The notes below the pieces were generated by a model that was given only the letters and a program-made list of their open reading frames with translations, searched no databases and was not told the origin of the DNA. The position numbers were made by a program, and so were the translations under genes. From positions 5,270,001 through 5,334,000 of the forward strand of contig NZ_AP018920.1 in NCBI RefSeq assembly GCF_003945385.1: a stretch of 64,000 nucleotides of DNA. Reading direction: 5' to 3'. Every line of letters starts with the position of its first letter. The first letter of the stretch is position 1. The stretch comes from Pseudonocardia autotrophica. GTDB taxonomy: Bacteria; Actinomycetota; Actinomycetes; Mycobacteriales; Pseudonocardiaceae. Of this stretch, positions 16,464-24,929 are shown piece after piece.

Positions 16464-16814
16464 TCAGGACGAGCCGGTGGAGAATCCACCTGTCCCGCCG
16501 GTCGGGCCTCGCCTCTCGGGCCACGAGCCCCGGATCGCGAATCCGGTCGTGACCAGGGCGATCGACAGCACCGGGACCAGACGCATGAAGAGCGGACCGT
16601 CGACGCCCGGAACGACCCGGGCGGCGAATGTCGCGCAGGCGCTCAGGACGACCCCGGCCGCCCACGCGTACAGCTGATCGTCGGGCCGCCCGAACGCCAC
16701 CCGTGCCGCCGTCAGCGCGGCCACGCTCACCACGCACGCGTCGAGCAGGAACAGCACCTCGGACAACGCGTGCATCTCACGCGCGACGCGGTCGGACTCG
16801 ACCAGCGGAAGCAT
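16464..16814 (-). CDS. Small membrane protein, about three transmembrane helices
   Basis: 116 residues from the ATG at 16814, which follows GGAGGAG by six bases. Hydrophobic segments are VLFLLDACVVSVAALTAAR, YAWAAGVVLSACATFAAR and FMRLVPVLSIALVTTGFAI, with a charged Gly/Pro-rich tail. No family was recognised. A putative GntR operator (16874-16883) lies about 60 bases upstream, so it may be a regulated accessory to the neighbouring importer. An upstream ATG at 16829 has no ribosome site. Confidence 0.6.
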   Translation of the reverse strand: MLPLVESDRVAREMHALSEVLFLLDACVVSVAALTAARVAFGRPDDQLYAWAAGVVLSACATFAARVVPGVDGPLFMRLVPVLSIALVTTGFAIRGSWPERRGPTGGTGGFSTGSS

Positions 16815-16866
16815 CATCGACTCCTCCATGCACCGGCGAGATGCGTAGCGAACCAATCTCGACGCA

Positions 16867-16890
16867 TCCAGACTCCTGGATCCAGGATTA
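16867..16890. promoter_or_regulatory. Putative GntR operator 2
   Basis: ATCCAGAC followed by TCCTGGATCC (16874-16883) and AGGATTA. CTGGATCCAG is a perfect ten-base palindrome here. It lies upstream of the small membrane protein. Confidence 0.65.
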
Positions 16891-16984
16891 AAGCAGAGGT
16901 GGTCATGCACAGGCGTCGACACCGGCGCACACGTCGCCCGCGACGACCAGAACCCCGGCCGGCCGTCTCAGCCCCGACCTGCGG

Positions 16985-17884
16985 TCATGCCACCGCCGGC
17001 GGGATGAGCCGAGCTGCCGCGAGCCGAGCGGTCTCCGCCAGGTGCTCGGCCACGATCGCGATCCGCTCGGTGTTGAGCAGCCGGTTCGGAGTGATCACCC
17101 AGAAGCTCCGGCGCGCGGAGATCCGGTCGTGCAGCACGGGACGCAGCCGGTCGTCGCCGTCGGCGAGGAAACAGGGCACCAGCCCCAGGCCGATCCCCGC
17201 AGCAGCGGCTTCGACCTGGGCGAACAGGTTCGTCGTCCGGAACACGACGTTGGCCTGGGCAGCGATGTCCTCCGCGCTCTGGAGCTCGGGCAGATCGAGC
17301 AGCGAGGCGACGAACCACACCATGTCGTGGTCGGCCAGATCCTCCGGTTCCCGGATCCGGGCACGCTCGGCGAGATAGCCCGGACTTCCGTAGAGGCGCA
17401 GGTCGTAGTCGCACAGATGGTCGACCTTGAAGCCGGGGCGTTCGGGGCGATGGATGGTGACGGCCAGGTCGAACTCCCCTACGCCGTAGTCGAGAAGATG
17501 GCTCTTGGTCACCAGCTCCACCTCGATTCCGGGGTGCTGCCGGCGCAACCTCTTCAGGCCCGGCGCGATGACCGATCCCCCGAATCCGTCGGTGGCCACG
17601 ATCCGCACGGTGCCACGCGGACTGTGCCTGTCGTCGGAGACGGCGCTTCGTGCGGCATCGGCCTCGGCCTCGATGCGCTGCGCGTAGGGCAGCAGACGAC
17701 GGCCCGCGGCGGTGGGCGTCCAGCCCTGCGCGGTCTTGTCGAACAGCCGTTGCCCGAGCTGCTTCTCCAGGCCGGTGATCCGCCGTCGGATCGTCGTGTG
17801 CTCCACGGCCATGCGCTGCGCGGCGACGGTCAGACGCCCGTACCGGGTGAGCTCCAGGAAGTAGCGGAGATCCTCCAGGTTCAT
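16985..17884 (-). CDS. LysR family transcriptional regulator
   Basis: 299 residues. The N-terminal HTH is LEDLRYFLELTRYGRLTVAAQRM with TTIRRRITGLEKQLGQRLFDK, and the C-terminal effector domain includes VRIVATDGFGGSVIAPGLKRL. LysR proteins bind a pathway metabolite and control a divergent promoter. The ATG at 17884 directly abuts a palindromic region. Its natural divergent partner survives only as stubs (17963-18175), while a near-copy of the same promoter precedes the intact hydroxyacid dehydrogenase operon at 20411. It therefore probably now regulates that operon in trans. Confidence 0.9.
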   Translation of the reverse strand: MNLEDLRYFLELTRYGRLTVAAQRMAVEHTTIRRRITGLEKQLGQRLFDKTAQGWTPTAAGRRLLPYAQRIEAEADAARSAVSDDRHSPRGTVRIVATDGFGGSVIAPGLKRLRRQHPGIEVELVTKSHLLDYGVGEFDLAVTIHRPERPGFKVDHLCDYDLRLYGSPGYLAERARIREPEDLADHDMVWFVASLLDLPELQSAEDIAAQANVVFRTTNLFAQVEAAAAGIGLGLVPCFLADGDDRLRPVLHDRISARRSFWVITPNRLLNTERIAIVAEHLAETARLAAARLIPPAVA

Positions 17885-17944
17885 GTGTGCATCGTTGCAC
17901 GCAGGACGCGCCCGAGTTCGCCTTGAGTGTGCACGCATACCGTA
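17885..17944. promoter_or_regulatory. lysR divergent promoter, copy A
   Basis: Contains GTGCA-TCGT-TGCAC (perfect inverted repeat), then GAGTTCGCCTTGAGTGTGCACGCA-type sequence. The same order, TGTGCATCG, TGCAC, AGTTCG, CTTGAG and GTGCAC, recurs at about 20307-20362. These match the look of LysR T-N11-A boxes. Confidence 0.65.
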
Positions 17945-17962
17945 TTCGGCGACCCTGCGGAC

Positions 17963-18175
17963 ATGGCGATCCTGGTCGAACCCGGGTACGAGATTCGGGG
18001 ACTCGACCTCGGCGAGGAGGCCGCCACCGCATCCGGCCGACGCCCCCGGCGCGATCGTCCTGATGATCATCGGCGGGCACGCGGCCCGGTGGCGACGCAG
18101 CACGCACCGGCCGGCACCACCGCACGGCGATGGCGGGCCCGGGAGATCCTCCCCGGGCCCGCCATCGCCGGATCA
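17963..18175. pseudogene. Ghost operon: stubs of dehydrogenase, CoA-transferase and gntR
   Basis: Plus-strand codons from 17963 read LVEPGYEIRGLDLGEEA, matching LVEAGYAVRGFDLGEEA near the N-terminus of the intact hydroxyacid dehydrogenase. From about 18040 to 18096 the text matches the last codons of the CoA-transferase (IMIIGGHAARWRR-like versus LMIVAGHAAQWRRGED). A hairpin like the one after the intact CoA-transferase follows. The minus strand from about 18240 down to 18173 then reads DAAERLVTSLAATVGA and stop, matching the end of GntR (DAAEKLVTSLAATIEA). Everything between was deleted. Confidence 0.75.
18126..18169. terminator. Hairpin terminator in the ghost operon
   Basis: A perfect 18-base stem (18126-18143 with 18152-18169) with loop AGATCCTC. 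It holds the same position as the intact terminator at 24890-24920 between the CoA-transferase and gntR genes. Confidence 0.8.
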
Positions 18176-18240
18176 CGCCCCCACCGTCGCGGCGAGCGAG
18201 GTCACCAATCTCTCCGCAGCATCACAACGTGCCGCGGCCG

Positions 18241-18597
18241 CGTTCACCGCTGTCGGGATCACCGCATCGGTGATCAGCGGTCAGGGCCGCAGCTACGGCA
18301 GCTCCATCAGAGGTCGGCGCCGGAAGGATCTCGACGACCTGCCGGCCCCGGCGCTGCACGGAGCATTCCCGCTCGAACAGGTGCACAGCGTTGCCATCGG
18401 CGCCGGCCAGGACCTTCCGGAACGTCGACCCCCTGCCGATTCGGGAACCGGTACAGACCCCGAGGCCGCCGCGAGCCCGCTTCGGCGCCGACCTCTCCGG
18501 ACGCAGCGCCGGTCGACGCCCCGGGCGGCAGGCACCCGCCGGAGCGCCACCCGACGCCAGTCAGGGTCTCGCGATATCGAGAGACCGGAGGCGCTCG
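18241..18597. other. Decayed region without an intact gene
   Basis: About 360 bases with no supported gene. One plus-strand stretch near 18340-18410 reads LPAPALHGAFPLEQVHS, which resembles the C-terminal end of zinc-type (MDR) alcohol dehydrogenases. The match is short and unsupported by flanking text. The open frames here have poor codon use, so I regard the region as debris of the duplication. Confidence 0.4.
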
Positions 18598-19947
18598 TCA
18601 GACAGTTCGCTCCTCGAACTCATCGGCTCGGTCCGGCGTGCTGAACATGGACCGGAACACGATGATCGACACCACCGCAGACAGGAACAAGAAGGCCAGG
18701 ATCACCCACATTCCGCTGCGGTTGTCTCCTGTCACATCAGCGAGCCACCCGGTGAGCACCGGACCAAGAAAGCCCGAGGCGTTTCCGAGTGTGTTGACCA
18801 ACGCGATCCCACTGGCTGCGGCCGCTCCGGTCAGCAACCTGGTCGGCATCCCCCAGAAGGGTGGCATGGAACTCAGGATTCCAGTCGCGGCGATGGTGAC
18901 GCCCACCATCGACAGGAAGGGACTGTTGGCATACATCGCAATCAGGATGCCAACCGCACCCACCAGAGCCGGAACGGCAAAGTGCCTGACCACCTCGTTC
19001 GACAGGTCCGAGTGCCGAGCCCACAGAACCATACCGATCGCTGCGAAACCGTAAGGAACAGCGGTCAGCAAACCGACCTCGAGAGTCGAGTACTCGACTC
19101 CGAAGGTCTCCTGGAAGCCTGCGATGATCGTCGGCAGGAAGAACCCGATCGCATACATTCCGTAGAGCACGCCGAAATACATCATGCCCAGGAGCCAGAC
19201 CCGCGGCTGCAAGAGCGCGTCGCGCACCCGGTGGGACTTCGTGGTATCACCCTGCTCCTCGGCCAGATCCGCAGACAAAAGGGCCTTCTCGTGTTCGGTC
19301 AGCCACTTCGCGTCCGCGGGGCGGTCGGTGAGGTAGAACCAGCAGATGACGCCGAGCACGATTGCGGGGAGTCCTGTCATGAGAATCATGAACCGCCAAC
19401 CGGCGAAGCCGGGAATGATGCTGTCTCCCCATTGGATCAGCATTCCTGCAATAGGGGCACCGATGACGGAGGTGAGAGGTATCGCCACCAGAAAGAGCGC
19501 CATCGCACGGACGCGGTCGCGCTTCGTGAACCAATAGGTCAGATACAACAATACGCCCGGCGCGAATCCCGCCTCTGCGATACCGAGCAGCAGTCGCATC
19601 ACATACAAACTGCCGGCATTCGGCACGAAGGCCATCAGAGAGGCGACCATCCCCCAGCTCACGAGGATCCGCGCCAGCCACCGACGCGCGCCGTACCGGT
19701 GCAGCGCCAAGTTGCTCGGAACCTCGAAGAGCAGGTAGCCGAGGAAGAAGATCCCCGATGCGAGGCCGAACATGGCGGCGGTGAGCCCCAGGTCGGCATT
19801 CATTCCAGCCGGAGCTGCGAATGCCAGGTTCGTTCGATCCAGATAGTTGACCAGGTACATCAACCCCAGGAACGGAGAAATCCGCCACAAGATCTTCTTG
19901 CGCAGGCGGTCCCGAACCTCGGTCTCGGAGCTGTCACCAGTCGGCAC
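18598..19947 (-). CDS. MFS transporter, anion:cation symporter family
   Basis: 449 residues with about 12 transmembrane helices. The N-terminal segment FLGLMYLVNYLDRTNLAFAA, the GYLLFEVPSNLALHRYGARRW motif between helices 2 and 3, and GWRFMILMTGLPAIVLGVICW are typical of the ACS family (phthalate, hydroxyphenylacetate and tartrate type proton symporters). It likely imports the organic acid consumed by the neighbouring enzymes. Codon use is visibly less GC-biased than in neighbouring genes, which hints at a different origin. A TCCTGGATCC operator lies 171 bases upstream. Confidence 0.9.
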   Translation of the reverse strand: MPTGDSSETEVRDRLRKKILWRISPFLGLMYLVNYLDRTNLAFAAPAGMNADLGLTAAMFGLASGIFFLGYLLFEVPSNLALHRYGARRWLARILVSWGMVASLMAFVPNAGSLYVMRLLLGIAEAGFAPGVLLYLTYWFTKRDRVRAMALFLVAIPLTSVIGAPIAGMLIQWGDSIIPGFAGWRFMILMTGLPAIVLGVICWFYLTDRPADAKWLTEHEKALLSADLAEEQGDTTKSHRVRDALLQPRVWLLGMMYFGVLYGMYAIGFFLPTIIAGFQETFGVEYSTLEVGLLTAVPYGFAAIGMVLWARHSDLSNEVVRHFAVPALVGAVGILIAMYANSPFLSMVGVTIAATGILSSMPPFWGMPTRLLTGAAAASGIALVNTLGNASGFLGPVLTGWLADVTGDNRSGMWVILAFLFLSAVVSIIVFRSMFSTPDRADEFEERTV

Positions 19948-20117
19948 GGGGACACCTCCGCACGACGCCGCGGCGCCTCGAACCGATTGCGAGACGATTC
20001 GATCGCCTGCGCACCTCCAGCAGTGCCGGCGGGCGCAATCGAGCAGGGCACACAGTCACACAGCGCTCCTTTGCTACTGGCGGAATACGAGGCAGCTCGA
20101 GAAGTGTGCATCCAGAC

Positions 20118-20127
20118 TCCTGGATCC
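20118..20127. promoter_or_regulatory. Putative GntR operator 3
   Basis: ATCCAGAC plus TCCTGGATCC plus ACCG. It is identical to operator 2 over 18 bases. It precedes the MFS importer. Confidence 0.65.
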
Positions 20128-20159
20128 ACCGTGTGAGGACGGTAACCATGCCTCAGGGG

Positions 20160-20282
20160 GGTGTCAACGCCGGATGCCGCGCCTGCAAGTACCGCGTGGG
20201 CGTTGAAAATCCTCGCTGCCATCCCTCCGACCTGCGGTGATGCAACCATCGACAGGATGAGGCGTCCGGCGGCGCCAGTCAC
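20160..20282 (-). pseudogene. Gene fragment, possibly AroE-like substrate-binding domain
   Basis: A minus-strand frame from a GTG at 20282 reads GRLILSMVASPQVGGMAARIFNA (given in parts: GRLILSMVASP, VGGMAARIFNAHAVLAGA) and then loses sense before 20160. The text resembles the opening of shikimate-dehydrogenase-type substrate-binding domains (I-G-x-P-x-x-x-S-x-S-P-x-x-F-N-A). The assignment is tentative. It may have replaced or disrupted the missing second lysR copy. Confidence 0.35.
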
Positions 20283-20410
20283 CGGCCCCGGCCGGGTGCT
20301 TCAGATTGGTGTGTGCATCGCTGCACAGCTGATGTGCCCAAGTTCGTCTTGAGCGTGCACACGTGATCTACCGATAGTGGCTCGGAACTCGACACGAACG
20401 GAGCACCACC

Positions 20411-21298
20411 ATGAGCGTCATCGGATTCGTCGGTCTGGGGAACATGGGCGGGCCCATGGCGGCGAACCTGGTCGAGGCCGGGTACGCGGTTCGAGGATTC
20501 GACCTCGGCGAGGAAGCGAAGACCAGGGCCACGCAGGCGGGGGTCACCGTCGTCGCCTCGGCCACCGAGGCCGCCGAGGGCGCAGATGTACTGGTGACGA
20601 TGCTGCCGAGGGGCGAGCACGTGCGCAGCGTCCTGCTGGGCGAGCACGGTCCGTTGACCGCTCTCAAGCCTGGTGGGCTGGTCATCGACGCGTCCTCGAT
20701 CGATGTCGCCACCAGCCGGGATCTGCACGCGGCGGCGACCGACCGGGGGCTGCTGGTGCTCGACGCACCGGTGTCCGGCGGTGTGGGCGGTGCGACCAAC
20801 GCGACGCTGACCTTCATGATCGGCGGCGCGGAGGAGGCTCTTGCCGCGGCTCGCCCGGTCCTCGAGGCGATGGGCACGAAGTTCTTCCACGTCGGCGCGG
20901 CCGGCGCGGGTCAGGCCGTGAAGGCCTGCAACCAGATGGTCGTCGGCGCGAGCCTGGTCGCGGTGTCCGAGGCGTTCGTTCTCGCCGAGCGGCTCGGGGT
21001 GTCGAACCAGAGCCTCTTCGACGTTCTGAGCACCTCGTCGGGCAACTGCTGGGCCCTGCACAACTTCACCCCGCGCCCCGGCCTCGTCGAGGGCTCCGCC
21101 GCGGACAACGACTACGCGCCCAAGTTCGCCTCCGCCCTGCTGGCCAAGGACCTCGGGCTCGCCGCCGCGGCTGCCGAGAGCGTCGGCGTCGAGCTCGTCG
21201 TCGGCTGTGGGGCCCAGCAGCAGGTCGACAAGGCCGCCGCGGTCCACGGGCATCTCGACTCCTCCGTGGTGATCAAGTCCGTCGGCGTCACTGACTGA
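20411..21298 (+). CDS. NAD(P)-dependent beta-hydroxyacid dehydrogenase (3-hydroxyisobutyrate dehydrogenase type)
   Basis: 295 residues. The Rossmann motif is GFVGLGNMGGPMAANLVEAG at residues 5-24. The substrate motif is DAPVSGGVGGATNATLTFMIGG, and the catalytic-lysine helix is GAAGAGQAVKACNQM. This family oxidises 3-hydroxyacids such as 3-hydroxyisobutyrate, tartronate or related compounds to semialdehydes. It is the first gene of an operon with an aldehyde dehydrogenase 35 bases downstream, which fits conversion of a 3-hydroxyacid to a semialdehyde and then to an acid or CoA ester. It is probably controlled by the LysR protein through copy B of the palindromic promoter. Confidence 0.9.
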   Translation: MSVIGFVGLGNMGGPMAANLVEAGYAVRGFDLGEEAKTRATQAGVTVVASATEAAEGADVLVTMLPRGEHVRSVLLGEHGPLTALKPGGLVIDASSIDVATSRDLHAAATDRGLLVLDAPVSGGVGGATNATLTFMIGGAEEALAAARPVLEAMGTKFFHVGAAGAGQAVKACNQMVVGASLVAVSEAFVLAERLGVSNQSLFDVLSTSSGNCWALHNFTPRPGLVEGSAADNDYAPKFASALLAKDLGLAAAAAESVGVELVVGCGAQQQVDKAAAVHGHLDSSVVIKSVGVTD

Positions 21299-21333
21299 CC
21301 ACTCGCCCAGAACCTTTCGGAAGAGGCCTCATC

Positions 21334-22797
21334 ATGAGCACGACCACCCCCGAGTTCTTCAACTTCGTCAACGGCAGCTGGGTCGGCCCGCGCAACGGCG
21401 AGTGGATCGACGTCGTCAGCCCCCGCAACCGCCAGGTGATCGCCCGCGTCCCGCGCGGCGCCGAGAAGGACGTCGACGACGCCGTGGATGCGGCCGGCCG
21501 GGCGTTCCCGGGCTGGCGCGACACCGCGCCGCGCGCCCGCGGCCGCCTGCTGCAGCAGATCGCCGACGCGATCGAGCCGCACATCGAGCGGATCGCTCGC
21601 CAGATCGCCGAGGAGAACGGCAACGCACTGCGGACCCAGGCCCGCGGGGAGGTCCAGTACGCCGTCGACGTCTTCCGCTACTTCGGCTCCGTGGCCAGTG
21701 AGACCAAGGGCGAGACGATCCCGCTCAACGCGCACGTGCTCGACTACTCACGGCGCGAACCGATCGGCGTCGTCGGCGCGATCGTGCCATGGAACGCCCC
21801 CGTGCAGCTCGCCTCGATGAAGATCGCCGCTGCGCTGGCGGCGGGCAACTCGCTGGTGCTCAAGGCAGCCGAGGACGCGCCGCTCGCCGTCCTGGAGATC
21901 ACCAGGATCTGCGCCGACTTCCTCCCGGCCGGTGTGCTCAACGTGCTGATCGGCTACGGCACCGAGGCCGGCGAAGCACTGATCACCCACCCCGCCGTGC
22001 GCAAGCTGTCGTTCACCGGTTCCACCGCGGTGGGCAAGCGCGTCATGGCGGCCGCGGCCGAGCGGATCGTGCCGGTCTCGCTCGAACTCGGTGGCAAGAA
22101 CCCGCAGATCGTCTTCCCCGACGCCGACGAGGACTGGGTCGCGCAGGGCACCGTCACCGGCATGCGCTTCGTGCGGCAGGGCCAGTCCTGCACCGCGGGA
22201 TCGCGGCTGTTCGTGCACCGCTCCATCGTCGACTCGTTCGTCGAGAAGGTCACCGGCCACCTGGCGAAGCTCAAGGTCGGCGACCCGCTCGACGAGGCCA
22301 CCGACATGGGCGCAGTGGTCAACCAGAAGCAGTTCGACCGGGTCTGCAGCTTCATCGACGAGGGCCTGGCGCGCAACGACGCGCGGGTCGCGATCGGTGG
22401 CCGCCCGCCGGCCGAGGGCCCGCTCTCGGAAGGCTTCTACGTCGAGCCCACCGTCTTCGTCGGCATCGAGAACTCGTGGCGGATCGCCCAGGAGGAGATC
22501 TTCGGTCCGGTCATGTGCGTGATCCCGTGGGACGACGAGGAGGAGGTCGTCCGGATGGCCAACGACACCCACTACGGGCTGTCGGCGTTCATCTGGACCC
22601 ACGACATCGGCAAGGCGCTGCGCACCGCGCACTCGATCGACGCCGGCTGGGTCCAGGTCAACCAGGGTGGAGGCCAGGTGCTCGGCCAGTCCTACGGCGG
22701 CTACAAGCAGAGCGGCATCGGTCGGGAGTTCTCGCTCGAGGGCATGCTGGAGGGCTTCACCGAGCGCAAGCACATCTCCGTCGACACCTCCCGCTGA
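21334..22797 (+). CDS. NAD(P)-dependent aldehyde dehydrogenase
   Basis: 487 residues with a complete ALDH plan: GVVGAIVPWNAPVQLASMKIA (cofactor loop), FTGSTAVGKRVM, LELGGKNPQIVF (general-base glutamate), GQSCTAGSRLFV (catalytic cysteine) and EEIFGPVMCVIPW. It probably oxidises the semialdehyde made by the preceding dehydrogenase. It is not the CoA-acylating methylmalonate-semialdehyde type as far as these motifs show. The enoyl-CoA hydratase follows after seven bases, so the operon is tight. It is only distantly like the frameshifted ALDH at 14027-15555. Confidence 0.93.
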   Translation: MSTTTPEFFNFVNGSWVGPRNGEWIDVVSPRNRQVIARVPRGAEKDVDDAVDAAGRAFPGWRDTAPRARGRLLQQIADAIEPHIERIARQIAEENGNALRTQARGEVQYAVDVFRYFGSVASETKGETIPLNAHVLDYSRREPIGVVGAIVPWNAPVQLASMKIAAALAAGNSLVLKAAEDAPLAVLEITRICADFLPAGVLNVLIGYGTEAGEALITHPAVRKLSFTGSTAVGKRVMAAAAERIVPVSLELGGKNPQIVFPDADEDWVAQGTVTGMRFVRQGQSCTAGSRLFVHRSIVDSFVEKVTGHLAKLKVGDPLDEATDMGAVVNQKQFDRVCSFIDEGLARNDARVAIGGRPPAEGPLSEGFYVEPTVFVGIENSWRIAQEEIFGPVMCVIPWDDEEEVVRMANDTHYGLSAFIWTHDIGKALRTAHSIDAGWVQVNQGGGQVLGQSYGGYKQSGIGREFSLEGMLEGFTERKHISVDTSR

Positions 22798-22804
22798 GGC
22801 CGTG

Positions 22805-23665
22805 ATGAACATCGATACCTTCGGCCGCGAGCTGGGACGGGTCCTGCGCGAGGACCCCACGCCCGATCTCGTCACGGACCGGGTGGCCGTGCAGCACGTC
22901 GACGACGTCGCGGTGGTGACCCTGTCGAAGCCCGAGGCCCGCAACGCACTGTCGCTGGCCGGCTGGCGACGCCTGTTCACCGTGTTCACCGAGCTCCAAG
23001 GCCGCGCCGGCCTGCGGGCCGTCGTCGTCCGCGGCGCCGGTCCGGACGCTCTCGCTGCCGGCGCCGACATCACGGAGTTCCCCCGGACCCGGTTCGGCGC
23101 CGCCGCGGCGACCGACTACAACGAGTCGATCGCACGGGCGCTGCGAGCGGTCGCCGCCGTGCCGGTGCCTGTCATCGCCTCGATCCACGGACTCGCCGTC
23201 GGTGGCGGGTGCGAGCTGGCGGCGGCCTGCGATGTACGGATCGCCTCCACCGCCGCCCGGTTCGGCATCCCGATCGGGAAGCTGGGCGTGACGCTGGGAT
23301 ACACCGAGACCTCGGCGGTGGCCCGGCTGATCGGACCGGCGGAGCTGAAGTACCTGCTGTTCAGCGGGGAGATCGTGACTGCCGCCGAGGCACATCGGAT
23401 CGGGCTCGCGCAGCGGGTCGTCGAACCCGACGAGCTGGTCGACACCGTCACCGCGCTGGTCTCCCGGATCCGCGCACAGGCTCCGGTGACCATCGGCGCC
23501 GCCAAGGTCGTGACCGACATGGCCGGCCGGCCGCTCACCGATTCCGACGCCGATCTGCTGTCGCGGCTGCACATCGCGGCCTATGACGGACCCGATCTTC
23601 GTGAAGGGGTCGCGGCGTTCAGCGAACGCCGGGCCCCGGTCTTCCACAGAAAGCGAGAGGACTGA
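22805..23665 (+). CDS. Enoyl-CoA hydratase/isomerase family protein
   Basis: 286 residues, crotonase fold. DVAVVTLSKPEARNALSLAGW, the first oxyanion-hole motif AAGADITEF and the second, IHGLAVGGGCELAAACDVRIA, are present. The glutamate positions used by hydratases align with GKLGVTLGYTETSAVARLIG, so hydration, isomerisation or hydrolysis of an acyl-CoA are all possible. In this operon it should act on the CoA thioester made by the CoA-transferase. The start is ATG at 22805 (GTG at 22802 is also in frame). Confidence 0.9.
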   Translation: MNIDTFGRELGRVLREDPTPDLVTDRVAVQHVDDVAVVTLSKPEARNALSLAGWRRLFTVFTELQGRAGLRAVVVRGAGPDALAAGADITEFPRTRFGAAAATDYNESIARALRAVAAVPVPVIASIHGLAVGGGCELAAACDVRIASTAARFGIPIGKLGVTLGYTETSAVARLIGPAELKYLLFSGEIVTAAEAHRIGLAQRVVEPDELVDTVTALVSRIRAQAPVTIGAAKVVTDMAGRPLTDSDADLLSRLHIAAYDGPDLREGVAAFSERRAPVFHRKRED

Positions 23666-23666
23666 C

Positions 23667-24875
23667 ATGGGGGCACTGGACGGGGTCCGCGTCGTCGACC
23701 TCACCCGCTACCTCTCTGGCCCGACTCTGACGATGCTCCTCGCCGATCTCGGCGCGGACGTCGTCAAGGTCGAGACGCTGCCGACCGGGGATCCCGCACG
23801 CCAGTCGGGCCCGTTCTCCGACGGCGAGAGCGTCTATTACATGGCGTCCAACCGGAACAAGCGCAGTGTCGCTCTCGACCTGCGCAGCGATCAGGGTGCT
23901 GCGGCGCTGCGCACGCTGATCTCCGAGGCCGACGTCTTCGTGCAGAACTTCAAGCCGGGCACCGCCGAGAAGATGGGCGTCGGGCCGGCGGAGATGCTCG
24001 AGCTGAACCCGCGGCTGGTCTATGTCTCGCTGAGCGGATTCGGCCAGAAGACCCCCGGATCGGAGCTGGCGGGGTTCGACCAGACCGCCCAGGCGATGTC
24101 GGGTCTGATGAGCGTGACCGGTACCCCGGAGACCGGCCCGCTGCGGGTGGGGATCGCGGTCGCCGACTCGGCCACCGGGGTGTTCGGCGCGGTCGGGGTG
24201 CTCGCCGCCCTCCACGAGCGCGAGCGCACCGGCCGGGGCACCCTGGTCGAGGGTTCGCTGATGCAGTCGATGCTGACACTGCTGTCGTATCAGGCGCAGA
24301 AGTACCTGAGCCTGGGCGTCACGCCCGGGCAGGACGGCAACGACCACCCGATCATGTTCCCGCAGGGCACCTTCCGGACCGGGGACACCGCGATGACCCT
24401 GGCCTGCGGCAACGAGAAGATGTGGCAGCGGCTGTGCGACGCCCTCGACAGGCCTGAGTGGGCGCGCGACGTCCGCTTCGCCAGCAACGCCGACCGGATG
24501 GCCCACCGCACCGAGCTACGCGAACTCATCGAGGAGGTCCTCGCCACCGGGACCACCGAGCAGTGGCTCGACACGGTCGGTGCTGCCGGGGTCCCCTGCG
24601 GGCCGGTACTCACGATCCCGGAGGCGCTCGAGCACCCGATCACCGCCGGGCTCGACATGGTGGCCGAGGTGGATCACGCGACGCTGGGCTCCATGCGGGT
24701 CCTCGGACAGTCGATCAACGTGGGCGGCACGGATTCCGACTGGTTGCGCCGGCCGGCTCCGATGCTCGGCCAGCACACCGAGGAGGTCCTCACCGCAGCC
24801 GGCTACAGCCCCGACGAGATCGACCTCATGATCGTCGCCGGACACGCGGCCCAGTGGCGCCGCGGCGAGGACTGA
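23667..24875 (+). CDS. Family III CoA-transferase (CaiB/BaiF)
   Basis: 402 residues. The N-terminal segment GVRVVDLTRYLSGPTLTMLLADLGADVVKVE, NRNKRSVALDLRS, and the catalytic aspartate in AGFDQTAQAMSGLMSVTG are hallmarks. It moves CoA between carboxylic acids without ATP, activating the pathway acid for the crotonase encoded upstream. ATG at 23667 follows the hydratase stop by one base. A strong hairpin follows at 24890. The last dozen codons have a decayed twin at 18040-18096. Confidence 0.92.
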   Translation: MGALDGVRVVDLTRYLSGPTLTMLLADLGADVVKVETLPTGDPARQSGPFSDGESVYYMASNRNKRSVALDLRSDQGAAALRTLISEADVFVQNFKPGTAEKMGVGPAEMLELNPRLVYVSLSGFGQKTPGSELAGFDQTAQAMSGLMSVTGTPETGPLRVGIAVADSATGVFGAVGVLAALHERERTGRGTLVEGSLMQSMLTLLSYQAQKYLSLGVTPGQDGNDHPIMFPQGTFRTGDTAMTLACGNEKMWQRLCDALDRPEWARDVRFASNADRMAHRTELRELIEEVLATGTTEQWLDTVGAAGVPCGPVLTIPEALEHPITAGLDMVAEVDHATLGSMRVLGQSINVGGTDSDWLRRPAPMLGQHTEEVLTAAGYSPDEIDLMIVAGHAAQWRRGED

Positions 24876-24889
24876 GCACCCGCACGACC

Positions 24890-24920
24890 AGGGGGCCCGG
24901 GAGATCCGCTCGGGCCCCCT
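24890..24920. terminator. Bidirectional terminator, CoA-transferase / gntR
   Basis: AGGGGGCCCG (24890-24899) pairs perfectly with CGGGCCCCCT (24911-24920), with an 11-base loop. The two genes converge here. Confidence 0.85.
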
Positions 24921-24929
24921 CTCGTCGGA

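Larger units (their letters stand above)
19948..20410. promoter_or_regulatory. Composite control region, copy B of the lysR promoter
   Basis: 463 bases. The GntR-type site is at 20118-20127 for the MFS gene. A fragment of an unknown or AroE-like gene lies at about 20160-20282 on the minus strand. Copy B of the lysR divergent promoter (TGTGCA-TCGC-TGCACA at about 20310-20325 and GAGCGTGCACAC near 20351) precedes the dehydrogenase. Its lysR side is decayed: ACCAATCTGAAGCAC stands where copy A has ATGAACCTGGAGGAT. Confidence 0.65.

Noticed and set aside
16305..17378. 357-codon plus-strand open frame over 16.3-17.4 kb
   Set aside because: Arg/Pro-rich text antisense to the small membrane protein and LysR genes; no domain.
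18391..20136. 581-codon plus-strand open frame
   Set aside because: Antisense to the MFS importer, whose membrane helices and family motifs are clear. The plus-strand text is low-complexity polar residues.
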